Shown: piece after piece, positions 1-11,441 of the stretch
Layout of the letters: each line of letters starts with the position of its first letter
Position numbering within the stretch: position 1 is the first letter of the stretch
Assembly (NCBI GenBank): GCA_963922205.1
Contig: CAWUHX010000011.1
Coordinates: 682,001-746,000 of the forward strand
DNA length: 64,000 nucleotides
Reading direction: 5' to 3'
Source of the DNA: Romanomermis culicivorax
Taxonomy: Eukaryota; Nematoda; Enoplea; Mermithida; Mermithidae
Program-made: the position numbers and the translations under genes
The notes under the pieces: model-generated
What the model was told of the DNA's origin: nothing
What the model saw: only the letters and a program-made list of their open reading frames with translations
Database searches by the model: none

Positions 1-556
1 ACTGTCTTTCCACATTCTTCTGTCGTCTTGGCACTTATTGATGTTCATCTAAGCCATCAAAGTAGTTTGTTAAATTGACCGCACTGTAAAATAGAAGGAA
101 ATGTTCTTTTCAATTGATATTACTTCTATACGGGGTTTTGGGGGAAGCGCGTGAGCAAAAAACAAACAAGTTCCTCACGCATGTCTTTGATAACAAAATA
201 AACGTAAAAATCATAAAAAAAACTGTTTTAAAAATTTTGGTGTGTTAGTCGATTTTTTTGGGTCGGGGTCTGCAGGGCCTCAGGTAGGTGAGTTTTATTC
301 CCCTACATCGCTATGTGCATGTATGACGTACGTGATAGAAAAACTAAATTTGCAGTAATTTGCTCACATACAGATTTGAAAGGCAAAAATTTCGACGCAT
401 TCAAATTTCTATTGTTTAGTTCAATTTTAAACTTAGTGTTTGTAATAATCCTTCATATAATATGAAAAACGAGACTTCTTGAATTAGTTGTCTGTCATTT
501 CAGCTTTCGGTGTATAGACGTGTCTTGATGCGAGTTTGTGCTTGGTTTCCAACGAT
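1..556. other. AT-rich intergenic sequence, no gene seen
   Basis: I see no coding exon, RNA gene or repeat with clear ends here. Short open frames are AT-driven and have no family resemblance. Confidence 0.5.
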
Positions 557-783
557 CATACATGCACATAGGGGGAGGAGGGGGATGAACCCCCTTATCT
601 GAAACCCTGGCCACCACACCTCTGAAATTTTTCCAAGACAGCTTTTTTATTGTTGTGCATATTTCGTATGAAAAACAAGCTTCCAGAACTTTTTTCGTTT
701 TTTTGCTCGCCCACCTTCTCTACCCCCCTGGACAAAAAATCCAAGGACCCTCCCGCCTGAAAAATTCTTCCCGTGCATGTCTG
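557..783. mobile_element. hAT-like MITE with perfect 8-bp target duplication
   Basis: A 227-bp non-autonomous DNA transposon. It begins CATACATGCAC and ends GTGCATGTCTG, giving imperfect terminal inverted repeats of 11 bp. It is flanked on both sides by CCAACGAT (549-556 and 784-791), a perfect 8-bp target site duplication. An 8-bp duplication with CA...TG ends is the usual signature of the hAT superfamily. It has no coding capacity. A decayed relative lies near 14151-14391. The superfamily call is inference from the duplication length and end bases, since no transposase is present. Confidence 0.8.
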
Positions 784-1148
784 CCAACGATTATGCACAA
801 ATTCATTTTAAATATTCTCTGTCATTTATCTTTTTTGTTCATTTTCATGTTGCATGTTCCCTTTTTGTTTTTTCCGCTTTTCTTCAATTCGCCTTCCTTT
901 ACATATTTGGTCATTATTTTTCTGTTCCTTTCTTTGTATGTAGTGTTGTTTTCCTTTCTTCCATTTCTGATCAATATTGTACTCTTATCCTTATAAAAAA
1001 TTTACTTCAGCATACAGCGGTGACACTTTTCGATAGGATTAATACTTCAAGTCTGGGAGAATAGGGAGTTTTCAGCAAATTTTAACATAGTTATGTTGAT
1101 GTAAACATTCTAAGGACAAGGAATTAAACCAGAGAAGACCCTTTAAAA

Positions 1149-1500
1149 CATACATGTAATTGGGGGAAAGCCCAGAAATCGTCGACCATATGGCTAGCCA
1201 TTGGGCGACCGCCCCCTCCCCGGGATTTTCCAATCCTTTGGCTAGCCATGGTAGCCGTAGGAACCCCCATACTTTTGGTCGGAAAAATACTGAAAAAATG
1301 TTAATTTTTTGATGAAAAATGTCAATTTTTAAACAAAAAATGGTCAAAAATGTTAATTTTCTGGAAGCCTTTTTCATGAAAAAAATCGATTTTTTTCTTG
1401 AGAGACCCCTTCCCCCGAGAATTTAGGGAATTACTGACCCCCGGCCTAAAAAAGTCGTCCGACCCCCCCCCCCAGACCTCGGGGTCCCGTTACATGTATG
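1149..1500. mobile_element. hAT-like MITE, CATACATGTAA termini
   Basis: A 352-bp element with 11-bp perfect terminal inverted repeats CATACATGTAA / TTACATGTATG. It is flanked by the perfect 8-bp duplication CTTTAAAA (1141-1148 and 1501-1508). The interior has C-rich and T/A-rich blocks shared with the copies at 7592-8030 and 7357-8400, so the three form one family. The ends resemble those of the 557-783 and 37952-38369 elements, pointing to mobilisation by the same or related transposases. It is non-coding. Confidence 0.88.
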
Positions 1501-1508
1501 CTTTAAAA

Positions 1509-2983
1509 CACCGCAAAAAACCGATAAGTTCAAGTCTCAAAAGTTTTTTTCCAACTACTGTCTGTCAAATCAACTTTGAGATAACAACTTCGTAAGTTTC
1601 CATATCCAGAAAACTTCATTGCAAGGTTTTATTATTCATTTTTTCTCCAATGACCAATTGGCTTCTACGATCAAAATTTTACAGCCCAATCCGAATTTCG
1701 ACGAGCCAAAACTGAAATGTTTGTTAACGAATATGGTGGTAAAAAATAGGTTTTTCAACAAATATTACAATTTTAGTTAAAATATTAAATTTTATAGTGA
1801 ACCACCACATGTTCCTTTGTCTATTCTTCGTCTAATTGAGTGAAATGCTCAGGTAACAGCGTATGCAACTTCTCTGCTGGTAGCAACTGTGCATTAGGAT
1901 ACTTCTACAAGGAACATGCGAGACCGATTTGCAACAGCCGCCGTTTTAGCTATTTCGAATCCTGACACATCTTTAACGCCTGCACAATAATTTTTTTTAT
2001 ATAAGTCGTGCAGCATCATTTTGTTGGTTCGACCGAATGCGATGGTTCAATATAGTTTTAGATAGCTTGAACTCTTGAAAATCAAAATCAAATCAATGTT
2101 TCATGCCTAATATACTTACAGCTCTCATTGTTGTGTAAATTAAAATCTGGTGCAACACATCTCCTACGCGCAACTACAGCATCACAGAATAATATTTAAA
2201 AATATAAGGTATATACAGATAATATAATTCTGCGAAGCGGCGATATTTTTTGAAATTCGAAGTTGAAAACATCTCTAATATTATGCTCAAATTCCTAAAT
2301 TTTTACAAGCCAATTTGGCTTGTGTCGCTAAATTTTTAGGAGCCAATCAGAATTTTGACGGGCCATGGCTTCCAATTGGCCTAAAAATAAAACCCTGCTT
2401 TATTGGTCCATCTGGTGCATACCAAAGACAACCAAAAAGTTCGGTCGATTTTTGCATTGACTCCCTGGTTGTTGTTTGGTGGAGGCCTCAATTATTCAGT
2501 TGTTTTAGCTGCTCTTTTGATAACATAATTGTAGCACATTGATTATTTCTTGATTTGTCTTCCCTCAGTTGGCTAATTGTTTCTCCAGGTTTCTCATATC
2601 CGTGCCTCTATTTATTGATTTTTGATTCTATTGATTAATCATATTGATCTATGCACGACTCCGTTCGTAAAAGCCAATTTCATGTCTTTGATGTATCCTG
2701 CTGTAATTCTTTGCTCTTGTGGTCAAAAACTTGTTTTTGTAAATTTTTACTGATCTGATTGATTAAATGATGATTAATTTTCACCTAATCAGCTCTAATT
2801 GCACTGCGCGACAGAATTGCTTTCGTAATTCGTATAGTCAACAGATCCATTTGCGACTGAATTCTTTCGGCGACGGATTATGATTGCTACATTTTTTCAG
2901 CCAATCTTAACCTATTATTTAAGAGCTCTTCTATTCGGTTGTAAGATGCTAATATATTTTTATTACTCGTATACTGATAAACG
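1509..2983. other. 5' flank of the Nudix gene
   Basis: AT-rich sequence upstream of the Nudix gene start. I could not place a promoter. No exon-like stretch, RNA gene or well-bounded repeat was recognised. Confidence 0.4.
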
Positions 2984-5900
2984 ATGACAATGAAGAAGAA
3001 TAAAGAACACGCGCCGAGTTCGATACGGACTTACGATAAAGATGGGTTCAGGAGACGTGCGGCATGCGTTTGCGTCAAAGACGAATTCGAAAATGAGGTG
3101 GGATTACGTGCATTATAAATGATCAAAATTTTCGTTTCCAGCAAATTCCTAAAAGTTTCGATAATGATCATTAACTGTAGATTTTAAATGAAATGCTTCT
3201 TCCTATTCGACGTTTTTTGCCACACAATGAAAAATACAATTTTCCCCTTAACAAGCTCATTTGTATGTTGTCAGGTGCTATTGGTGTCTCGTCCGCGCCA
3301 AATTAATCAGTGGATTTTCCCTGGCGGAGGTATTGAACCCAAAGAAGATCCGAAACACGCCGCCTCGCGCGAGGTTATCGAAGAAGCTGGCGTTTTAGGG
3401 TCGATTATTCGATGTTTAGGGGTTTTTGAAGTAAATTTTGTTCCTTTTTCCGATTAAAAATGTTCCAATTTTATCTGATTTAGTACAAGTATACCCTACA
3501 CGTTGAATTTTTATTTTTCGAGTCGACTTACTTCCTAACTCTACCAAATTTTTTGAATATCTAGTCATCGAATTTAGTTTGAAGAAAAGAAAGAAGTATA
3601 AAACCTCTTTCGATATAACCGACATAACTGAATGACTACGCATATATTTAATAATTGGAAATAACATCGAGCCTTCAATTTGCAAAATTGCGGTTATAAA
3701 TTAGTCTACCTACCTGGTAAATGATAAAATTTCAGATCAAACTGGTTGTTCTAAAACCAAGATTCTACATTTTCTTAGTGCATTTTATGAATATCAATAT
3801 GTCAACTTTTTGCCTCTCGTAGCCTGAGATTGAGAAGTTGATTTGTTAGATTGGGACATTGTAAAAGTGGACGGTTAGAGCGTAACTTGAAGGATTTAAA
3901 ATTTTAATCGCCAAAATGTTTTTTTCTGTCTAACTTAGCGTGCTCAATTTCAAGCGGCTTTCAGGAAAAAAGCGTTCTTAGATCGATAATTATCCCATTT
4001 CGAAATAATATAATGTTGACTTACTAGTATACATAAATACCTCGTGTCTGTAGGTAATGTGTAATGTTTTATCCACGACAGAAGTGAAAAAATCAAAAGT
4101 CGGAATTGGGCCTTTTTTCAAGTTAGCGAATGAAAATGACATGTTTATTGTCAGAAAAATATACGTTCATCACGTAAAACTTTTAGCGATCCCCACGCAT
4201 CCTTGCCACATTATTAAAAGTGCTTCTCTACTAATTAATATATGTTTTATTTCTATGAAATGAAAAAGCTGATACAGTGCAAAGAATTTTAACGAAAAAT
4301 TGTACAAGTTAAAGTGAGTAAAAACATTCCGATCAAACTGATACAAAATATGTCATAATAAAATTGTGCATTCAATAAATGGATATAGGACTCTATCGCC
4401 AATCAAATTTCTGTTCTCCACCGAAACACTCACCACCCGCCATTTGCCATGAGTATTGACAAAATGTCGAATTTTCGAAAAACGTTCACCGCATCGGTCC
4501 CTCTTGCCCCTATAAGACCACGCACCTCCTCTTCAACCTGGCCGAGGTATTACAAAATAGCATTTATGACAAAACCCAGATGCGAGCAATGACAGAACAT
4601 GCTAGCTTGTCAAAAAATTCAATTTTGAATTTTGATTGCCAGCTTCTTGCACAAAATTCAAACCTGATACAAACTTATCTATTTCGCTCAAATTTCTCAA
4701 AAAATGTAGATTCCTAGCTGATTTTTTTGTTTTCTAACTGGTTGACAACTCGACCTGATTGATTTGACGTATCAGCACATTGACCATGTCTGATGAAGCC
4801 TACATTTTCTGATTAATGCTGCCTCAGAATTGCTCAAAGTCCTTGTCAACATTTTCCCGCAGTCAACCAGCGTGTAACACCGTTTCTATTTTGGGGTTTT
4901 ATCTTTGCTGTTGATGATCCCACGCATTAATGACCAATCGTAAGCATTTTTCAGAATCAAAAACGTTTTTTCGACACCTTGCCTCTAAATAATCGCTAAA
5001 GTTTTGCAGCAAAAGTTGTGCAACCATCAAATTCATGTCAGCTATCCTTGACGTCTTGCCTTTAAGGTGGTGTTACTGGAGTTTTTTATGTCGCATCCAT
5101 AATTGATCAGTTTCTAACGCAAACGATTAGTGTTCCTGCCACGCGGTAGAAACTCGAACTTCTTTCGCTATCTTAGAAAAGTATTTTTTGCTCTTTTTCT
5201 ACGACATTTATACCAAAACGTAACGTGTTGTTTCCAAGGAAATTTCAAGCTAGAAAATTTAGAGTTCGCCTAAGCTTACGATTACTATAAGCTAGTCGAT
5301 AAATATAAAAACTCAGAATATTTCTTCCAAACTCAGCATGCCTCCACGATTACATTTTCGATATGGAGAAAACGTCTTCATGAATGCTTAGAGCGTAAAA
5401 AATAGACAAATCTGTTGAAAACACAATTTACCAACTTGTACCAGGTATCACTTTTTTCGATACGGCGATGTGCCAGGTGGTGATAAAATCCATTACGGGT
5501 GCACAAGCTTTGAATCAACCGACCAAGTTACAGACCACCAAACGTTTGTGGGGAAAGATTGCTCCCACTTTTAACGATTTTCAGTTTTGAAAGACGGTCG
5601 ATATGGATTTCTGATGAGATCGAAAATATTGACTATTGTGCAAATATTTTGGTAGGGTTCCAGACGTCAGAAAACTATTTGTCTCGATTCAAAAATGAGG
5701 AAATAGAAATTTTGGTAACGAATCCTGTTTTCTAAGAATTGAAATTATAATTGATTAATTTTTCTTTCGTTCTCAAGTTATGCAGAAACGAACCAGATTT
5801 TCTCATTCAGATTGCTAAAAATAGAATCACGTTAACTAAATCCGGTATCATGGTATCCGGCACTGCGATTTTATTTCCCAGTGTCTAGTGGTGAAATACA

Positions 5901-8900
5901 GTTATGTGCCCTTGCGAGTTTATTTTTCATATAAGTTAAGAATGCAAATGTCAGTTTTGCATGAAAAAGAAAAATTACAGAGAAAATAATTGCATATTTA
6001 ACTTGAAAGTTCTACTTCAAATTTGGCATCATACATCAATCTTTTGAGGGATTAATTGCGTATAACCGTGCGTCAGAACGAACTCATTTAAATTTTTTTA
6101 TATGATTTTTTCTATTTAATCAAATATTTATGTCGAAATGATCGCTGCAGCGGAGTCGCAGCACAATTTATATGCAAAATTACGGCATGCTCACTCACCC
6201 AATTCAAGAAATTTGTCTTCACCGTGAGTTTATCTGAACAAACTTGATCGGTTCATCTGGTATCAGTCAGCCTAGAAAATTGAATGGTTCCCGAATCGTT
6301 CTCGTGGTTGCTAGGTTATATCAGAGTAGGAAATCGGATTTTAGTACATTTATCTCGTAGAAAAGAGACATCAAGCATTCAAAGTAGCGCTGCATCTACG
6401 ATTTCAAAATAAATGAAGTGCGGTTACATTGATTATGGTTTGATATTAATTTTTTGACGACCAACTACATAGCAGAGCTTCTATATCATAAATCTAGCGG
6501 AGCTCCAAAGTCTAAGAGGTCATAGACTGTCCAAATTTTAAATAGGCGTCATCCTTTGTTTCAAAATTATCATTTTTTCCATAGAACGACAATTTTCAGC
6601 TTTTTCGATTTCGGAGGATGATTATCCCACCCATGTCTTAGACCTAAGGTACTAACATGATTGTCCAATCTTAGGGACAATTATATAAGTACCTTATTAT
6701 CCAATTTTATAACGAAAGAAATGTCTTCGCCTAGACTAGTTTCACTGAAATCAAGCATGCTTTGTGGAAAAATCGTTAAGCTACAACATCATTTCACTCT
6801 TACAACGAATTTCTCGTCTTGTCTCTTGACCGTTCTCTTTCATCTACTCCATCATTGCTGGTGGATCAGTAGTATTCCCTGGGTTGAAACTTCTTAACCT
6901 TGCCACGTCCATGTATTATCGACATAGGGTGTTCCTCTGACGCTTTCCTCCAAATTACGTGAGTTATATGCTCATATTACCTGACGATTTGACAGTAATT
7001 TATTTGTTCTTCTACTCACTTATTCTTCAACACATAAATTCGAAAGTATAACTTCTAATTTCGGAAGACCTCGTTTGGCTGCATTTTTAGCTCAAATCTC
7101 ATTTTTCGCGGCTCAAATTTGTTTCATCTCTTTTAAAATCATGATTTTGCTTCAACACTATGGTACGTCTCAGCTTGAAAAAGTTTTAAGCTGTTCATGT
7201 CATGTGAAAGGTACAGGGACAATATCGAAAGAGATTATATGGCACTAAATACCAAAATTAAGAGTTCAAATAGTCTAACGACATATAAAAAACTTATGAC
7301 CTGCAAATCCTAGTAACTTTATTAGAAAGAAAAACTTCTGCAATAATACCCCTCAATATACATGTAATTGGGAGGGGTTAGCGCTATGGGAACCTCCCTC
7401 AGAAATCGTCGGCCATATGACTAGTCATTGGGCGACCCTCCCCCCAGGATTTTCCAATCCTATATCAATAATCAATAGGGCTAGCCGTATGGTAGTCATA
7501 GGGATCCGCAGGCCTGTAGGCAGGGAGGGGGTTGGGGGCCATGCCCCCCAATGTTTCAAGTGTTAAAAAAGGCAAAGGTACCTACGGTTTTCATACATGT
7601 AATTGGGGGGAAGTGCTATGGGACCCCCCCCCCCCCCCCCAGAAATCGTCGACCATATGGCTAGCCATTGGGCGACCGCCCCCCCCCCCAGGATTTTCCA
7701 ATCCTATGGCTAGCCATACTGTAGCCCTAGGGACCCCCATAGTTTTAGTCGGAAAAATACTGAAAAATGTCAATTTTTGAAAAAAAATGGTCGAAAACGT
7801 CAATTTTCTCGGCGCTTCGCGCCATAAGTACATATTTTATCATTTTTTAGACAAAAATTACTACTTTTTAAACCGTTTTTTCGGACATTTTTCATGGAAA
7901 AAATCGAATTTTTTTTTCCTTCAGGCACCTCTCCACCCAAAATTTCGGGAATTACTGACCCCCGGCCCCAAAAAAGTGCTCCAACCCCCCCGCCCCCCCC
8001 CACAGACCTCGGAGCTCCGTTACATGTATGATGGTTTTTGTTTTCTTCAAGAAAAAGGCCAGTCAGAAATGCCAATTTTGCAGTAAATTAAGTGAAAAAA
8101 TGTGCCCCCCTCCCCCCCCCGAAAAAAATTCCTGGCTATAGGCCTGGGGATCCCTATACTTTCGGTGGGAAAAATACTAAAAAATGTCGATTATTGAATA
8201 AAAATGGTCAAAAACGTCAATTTTCTTGACGCTGCACGCCATGGGTACATTTTTTACGATTTTTTGAGACAAAGTTATTATTTTCTTAGCCGTTTTTCGA
8301 ACTTTTTTGGTGAAAAAATTGAATTGTTTTTTCTTCTGAGACCCCGGCCCCAAAATAGTCGTCTGACACCCCCAGACCTCGGAGCCCCGTTACATGTATG
8401 CTCCCCCCCCCAGGAATCTAAAATGTTAGTTCGCGTGATATTTTTTATCGGAATTCCCGTAAAAAACTGATGCTATTCTATTGCTATAAATTGATTTTTT
8501 TCAGACCGAGCATACTCGAACGTGTGTTTACGTATTACAAGTTTCTTGCGAATTGACCGAATGGGACGATTCGATAAAATGCGGTAAGACGCGTTTCGTT
8601 TTTTATCATTATCATGCCTAGAAGCGCTCAAGTTTTACCTTCATGTAATAATTCCCGAAAATTGGTTCGACTGCCCTGCCCTTTTACTCTGGTAGTCCGC
8701 GTGTTGAAGCTAAAGAGAAAATTACCAGCTCAATGTTGTATCAGTGTGCAATTGTCGCTATGACGTATATTTTTAGAAGATGGAAAAATTTGATTATAAT
8801 ATTGCGATTTGGGATGCTTCCTCTATTCTGGACTGTGCAAAAAACGTAGGTGAAATAAGGAAGCAGATTTTCTTGTTTCTCGCATGTTCATTTAACTGCT

Positions 8901-11250
8901 GGTTTTCTACAATTTGTTTCTCAATTCGGAGTTATTCCATTGATCCGATAGAAAAAGCATAAAATTGTTACAAAATAATTTCTATTGAAGTCGGAAAATA
9001 CCTGCCTGTGAAAACTATTCATCGAACAGACTGACACTACCAGAAAACTTTATTATGTGACGCTGCTGAACATGGAAGAAGTTCTTTCTTGCTGGTTAAA
9101 GAAACAATCAAAATGTTTAGTTTTATGATTTTTAAATCTCAATTACCTGTTTTCTGTACGGAATTGATATGTTTTTTTTTGTTTTGTCTAGATTTGTAAA
9201 GAATGCCTGATTATTTAGGACTTCCTATTAACTTTGTCATCACCATCTAGCTAATTGAAAAAATCAGCGCATTGCCTATATCTGTTGTTGGCCCTAACTC
9301 TGAACAGTCAGACAGATCTGTTAATTCATACTTCATTCCATTACTAAGAGCAGGCCTCTAGTTAGGTTTTTTTTGGGTGGCACGCTTTTTTCACTTAATT
9401 TACTGTAAAATTGGCATTTCTGACTTGACTTTTTCTTGAAAAAGCCTTGCCTTTTCTTAACACTTGATACATAGGATTTATCTCCGAAAGACTGTCCTCA
9501 AATAAGTGCATTGATTGCTTTCTTTGCAGGTGATAAGCTTTTTCCACCCACTGGCTTTCTCCAAGAAGCTTCAAGAAAGCATATGCTCAATATTTGAAAT
9601 AATTAATTAAAAGCGAAAAAGTCAAACATATTACTTATTTTCATTTTCTCACACTGAACGCGTAATTAGGTTCCGCGTCGAAAAGCTTGATTAAATTAAT
9701 GTTGATTTCATGTATAGTCGATAAGCATGGAATTCATTTAACTGTAATTTAAAACACACAAAAAGGGAGAAAGCTCGACGACGAAGACGTCAAGTTTTTT
9801 TCTTTCGTTGCCGAGGGAAACGTGACGATTATATGTAATTTTACGTCATGTCAATGAACGTAAGCTAAAAGACAAATTAGTTAAAATAAAATCTTTTTAC
9901 GAAGATAAATTGCGAACCTTCGAAAGTCTGCGTTGTTAGAGATTTAGGGATGACGAGACTTTCTTGATTCTTATTTGAAAATGGAGATTATTCATGTTTT
10001 TTCCCTTCCAATATGAGAAAATTACAGTTTTTTGTGTTCAAACTGGGAAAAATCTCGACAACATGTAAATATCGTTTTAACAGTTTTTCCTCGTAACTTT
10101 TGACTGAATGTCGGATATTTTCTTCTGTATTATTGCCAGGGTTTAAACTGAAAACTAATAATTTTTATATGTCTTGCTGTCCTCAAGGTTATCGAATTTG
10201 AAATATAATTAGATGATCATGGTCATTATGAAAAGCTACCAAAATTTGAGAAAATCGTAGTAGCACAGCAAATAAAAATTAGATTTGTTCAAAAATCTAA
10301 TTTGCATTTTTACAAATATTTTCATTTTTTAGATTCGCTTTAATCGCAGGTTTTCTGCATTTGCGTTTTGTCTTGCTAGCAAGAAAAATCTGTAATCTCG
10401 ATTTCAACCTAGACTCATGGTTTAACAAGCTTCGTTAATTTTTTTCTCATTCAATCCAGTTTCCTTGATTCATATCGGATACTTAACGTCCTGATAATTT
10501 CATTCGCAAAGCAAGCTCGGGTGTTTCTAATCTGTGCCGACCCTTTCCTTAAAAACTTTGCAAAGTCGGCTACTCCTTCCCTCTAAAAATGGCTTTTACA
10601 CCCATGGGCAACTCCTCTAAGCTCTTACGGGTATGTTCCTTATATCAAAATTATTTGCAGGTCGCAAAAGAATGTGGTTCACAATTGAGGATGCCATCTC
10701 GGCTTTAGGGGCCGACCACGTCCAATTGGCCTATTTAACTCGTCTCAAACTGTCGTCTTCCAAGAACAGCGTCGCCATCGCCCCTCCTATAGCTCCCTTG
10801 GTCGCCCATTGTCCGAACGTTCGTCGCCAAAAAAACGGAAGCAACGGCAGTGCAGCCTTCAAGTCCAGCCAGTCGAAAAACGGCCGCGCTACTCAAAAAC
10901 CAGATTTAGGCGATAACAACGACGACGACAATAATGATTCTCAGATTTCGAAATTTAGCCCAAAAAACTCGAACATGAGTTTTAATGAACACGAACTTGT
11001 GCATAGCGGTTGTTGTCAATTGAGTATTATTATCGAAACTAACGATGACATGAACTTGGCTTCCACGTCGGACTTTCGGACATTGGACGAAAGGATTAGT
11101 CGTTCAGACAGCAGCTTGAGTAGTCAAGACAGCGTCGTTAATAATAATATTGTATCACGAGATAACAGCTTTTTTAAACGTTACGAAGCCACATTCAATA
11201 ATAATCGAGAAAAGTTGTGCGATTCTACTACTAATTCTATCGAAAGATAA
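2984..11250 (+). CDS. NUDT3-like: Diphosphoinositol polyphosphate phosphohydrolase (NUDT3/DIPP-like), four exons
   Basis: Nudix hydrolase of the DIPP family, which removes phosphate from diphosphoinositol polyphosphates and diadenosine polyphosphates in the cytosol. Exons are 2984-3097, 3275-3430, 8505-8583 and 10661-11250, all with GT-AG introns and matching phases (0, 0, 1), giving 312 residues. An in-frame TAA lies two codons before the first ATG, which fixes the start. The Nudix box lies in exon 2: G56, E62, then REVIEEAGV at 70-78, so the metal-binding glutamates are present. Exon 3 (HTRTCVYVLQV) and the start of exon 4 (GRKRMWFTIEDA) match the family core. The roughly 140 residues after the core are Ser/Asn-rich and probably disordered. 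Human NUDT3 is about 172 residues, so this tail is an extension. Introns 2 and 3 are long and carry MITEs. Family assignment is strong; the exact paralogue is not resolved. Confidence 0.92.
6755..6862. mobile_element. Decayed MITE fragment, same family as 37952-38369
   Basis: This stretch aligns by eye with the central part of the element at 37952-38369 (reverse orientation) and with the copy ending at 30304. The shared landmarks are the CTACA(A/G)CATCATTTC block and TC(A/C)ATCATTGCTG. It is clearly more diverged than the other two, and no ends or target duplication are visible. Confidence 0.45.
7510..8145. mobile_element. AGGCCT-ended MITE (family M2), middle layer of the nest
   Basis: Begins AGGCCTGTAGGC and ends GGCTATAGGCCT, matching the termini of the copy at 30983-31151. 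The end-proximal sequence (CCCCCCGAAAAAAATTCC) and the internal GCAGTAAATTAAGTG block are shared with that copy and with the fragment at 9352. It is itself interrupted by the MITE at 7592-8030. GGGATCC occurs on both outer sides, but the exact duplication is not certain. Confidence 0.65.
7592..8030. mobile_element. hAT-like MITE, innermost layer of the nest
   Basis: 439 bp, with perfect 11-bp terminal inverted repeats CATACATGTAA / TTACATGTATG. It is flanked by ACGGTTTT (7584-7591) and ATGGTTTT (8031-8038), an 8-bp duplication with one mismatch. Same family as 1149-1500. Long C-runs near both ends make precise alignment and assembly difficult here. Confidence 0.82.
8584..10660 (+). other. Intron 3 of the Nudix gene (2.08 kb)
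   Basis: Begins GTAAGAC after 8583 and ends TTATTTGCAG before exon 4. An M2 MITE fragment lies near 9352-9455. I see nothing else in it: the open frame at 8780-8962 has no family resemblance and is not needed to keep the reading phase. Confidence 0.85.
9352..9455. mobile_element. M2 MITE fragment
   Basis: Starts AGGCCTCTAG and contains the family's internal block (TTCACTTAATTTACTGTAAA, the reverse of the block near 8070-8095). Only one end is present, so the copy is truncated. Confidence 0.5.
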
Positions 11251-11435
11251 CCCTTGTTCGCTTCGATTTTGAATTCGACACGCCTGCAGTAAAATTTATT
11301 CAAATTTACTGCAGATTTAGGATTGTAATGTAAATGTTCTGAACATGTCTATTCGCTCCTGTTTTTATACTGCTTTTACTCCGCTGTCCAATGGTTCATG
11401 TAGATCCTTTCATTTGTTTTAATTTTTGTCAATCA

Positions 11436-11441
11436 AATAAA
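11436..11441 (+). promoter_or_regulatory. Polyadenylation signal AATAAA of the Nudix gene
   Basis: Canonical AATAAA 186 bases past the Nudix stop codon, in AT-rich 3' flank followed by T-rich sequence. Placement is by distance and motif only. Confidence 0.5.

Larger units (their letters stand above)
7357..8400. mobile_element. hAT-like MITE split by a second MITE (outermost layer)
   Basis: The left part, 7357 to about 7507, begins TATACATGTAA. The right part, about 8147 to 8400, ends TTACATGTATG. Together they read like one copy of the 1149-1500 family. The interruption falls in the conserved block TAGGGATCC / CCTATACTTT. The left terminus has one base different from the family (T for C), and no clear 8-bp duplication is visible, so this is the oldest of the three nested layers. 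Confidence 0.7.
3431..8504 (+). other. Intron 2 of the Nudix gene (5.07 kb)
   Basis: Starts GTAAAT after codon 90 and ends TTTTTTTCAG before exon 3. It holds an old MITE fragment (6755-6862) and the nested MITE cluster at 7357-8400. The rest is AT-rich with no exon or RNA gene recognised. Confidence 0.85.

Noticed and set aside
8780-8962. Open frame in Nudix intron 3
   Set aside because: Reading phase is satisfied without it and it has no family resemblance.
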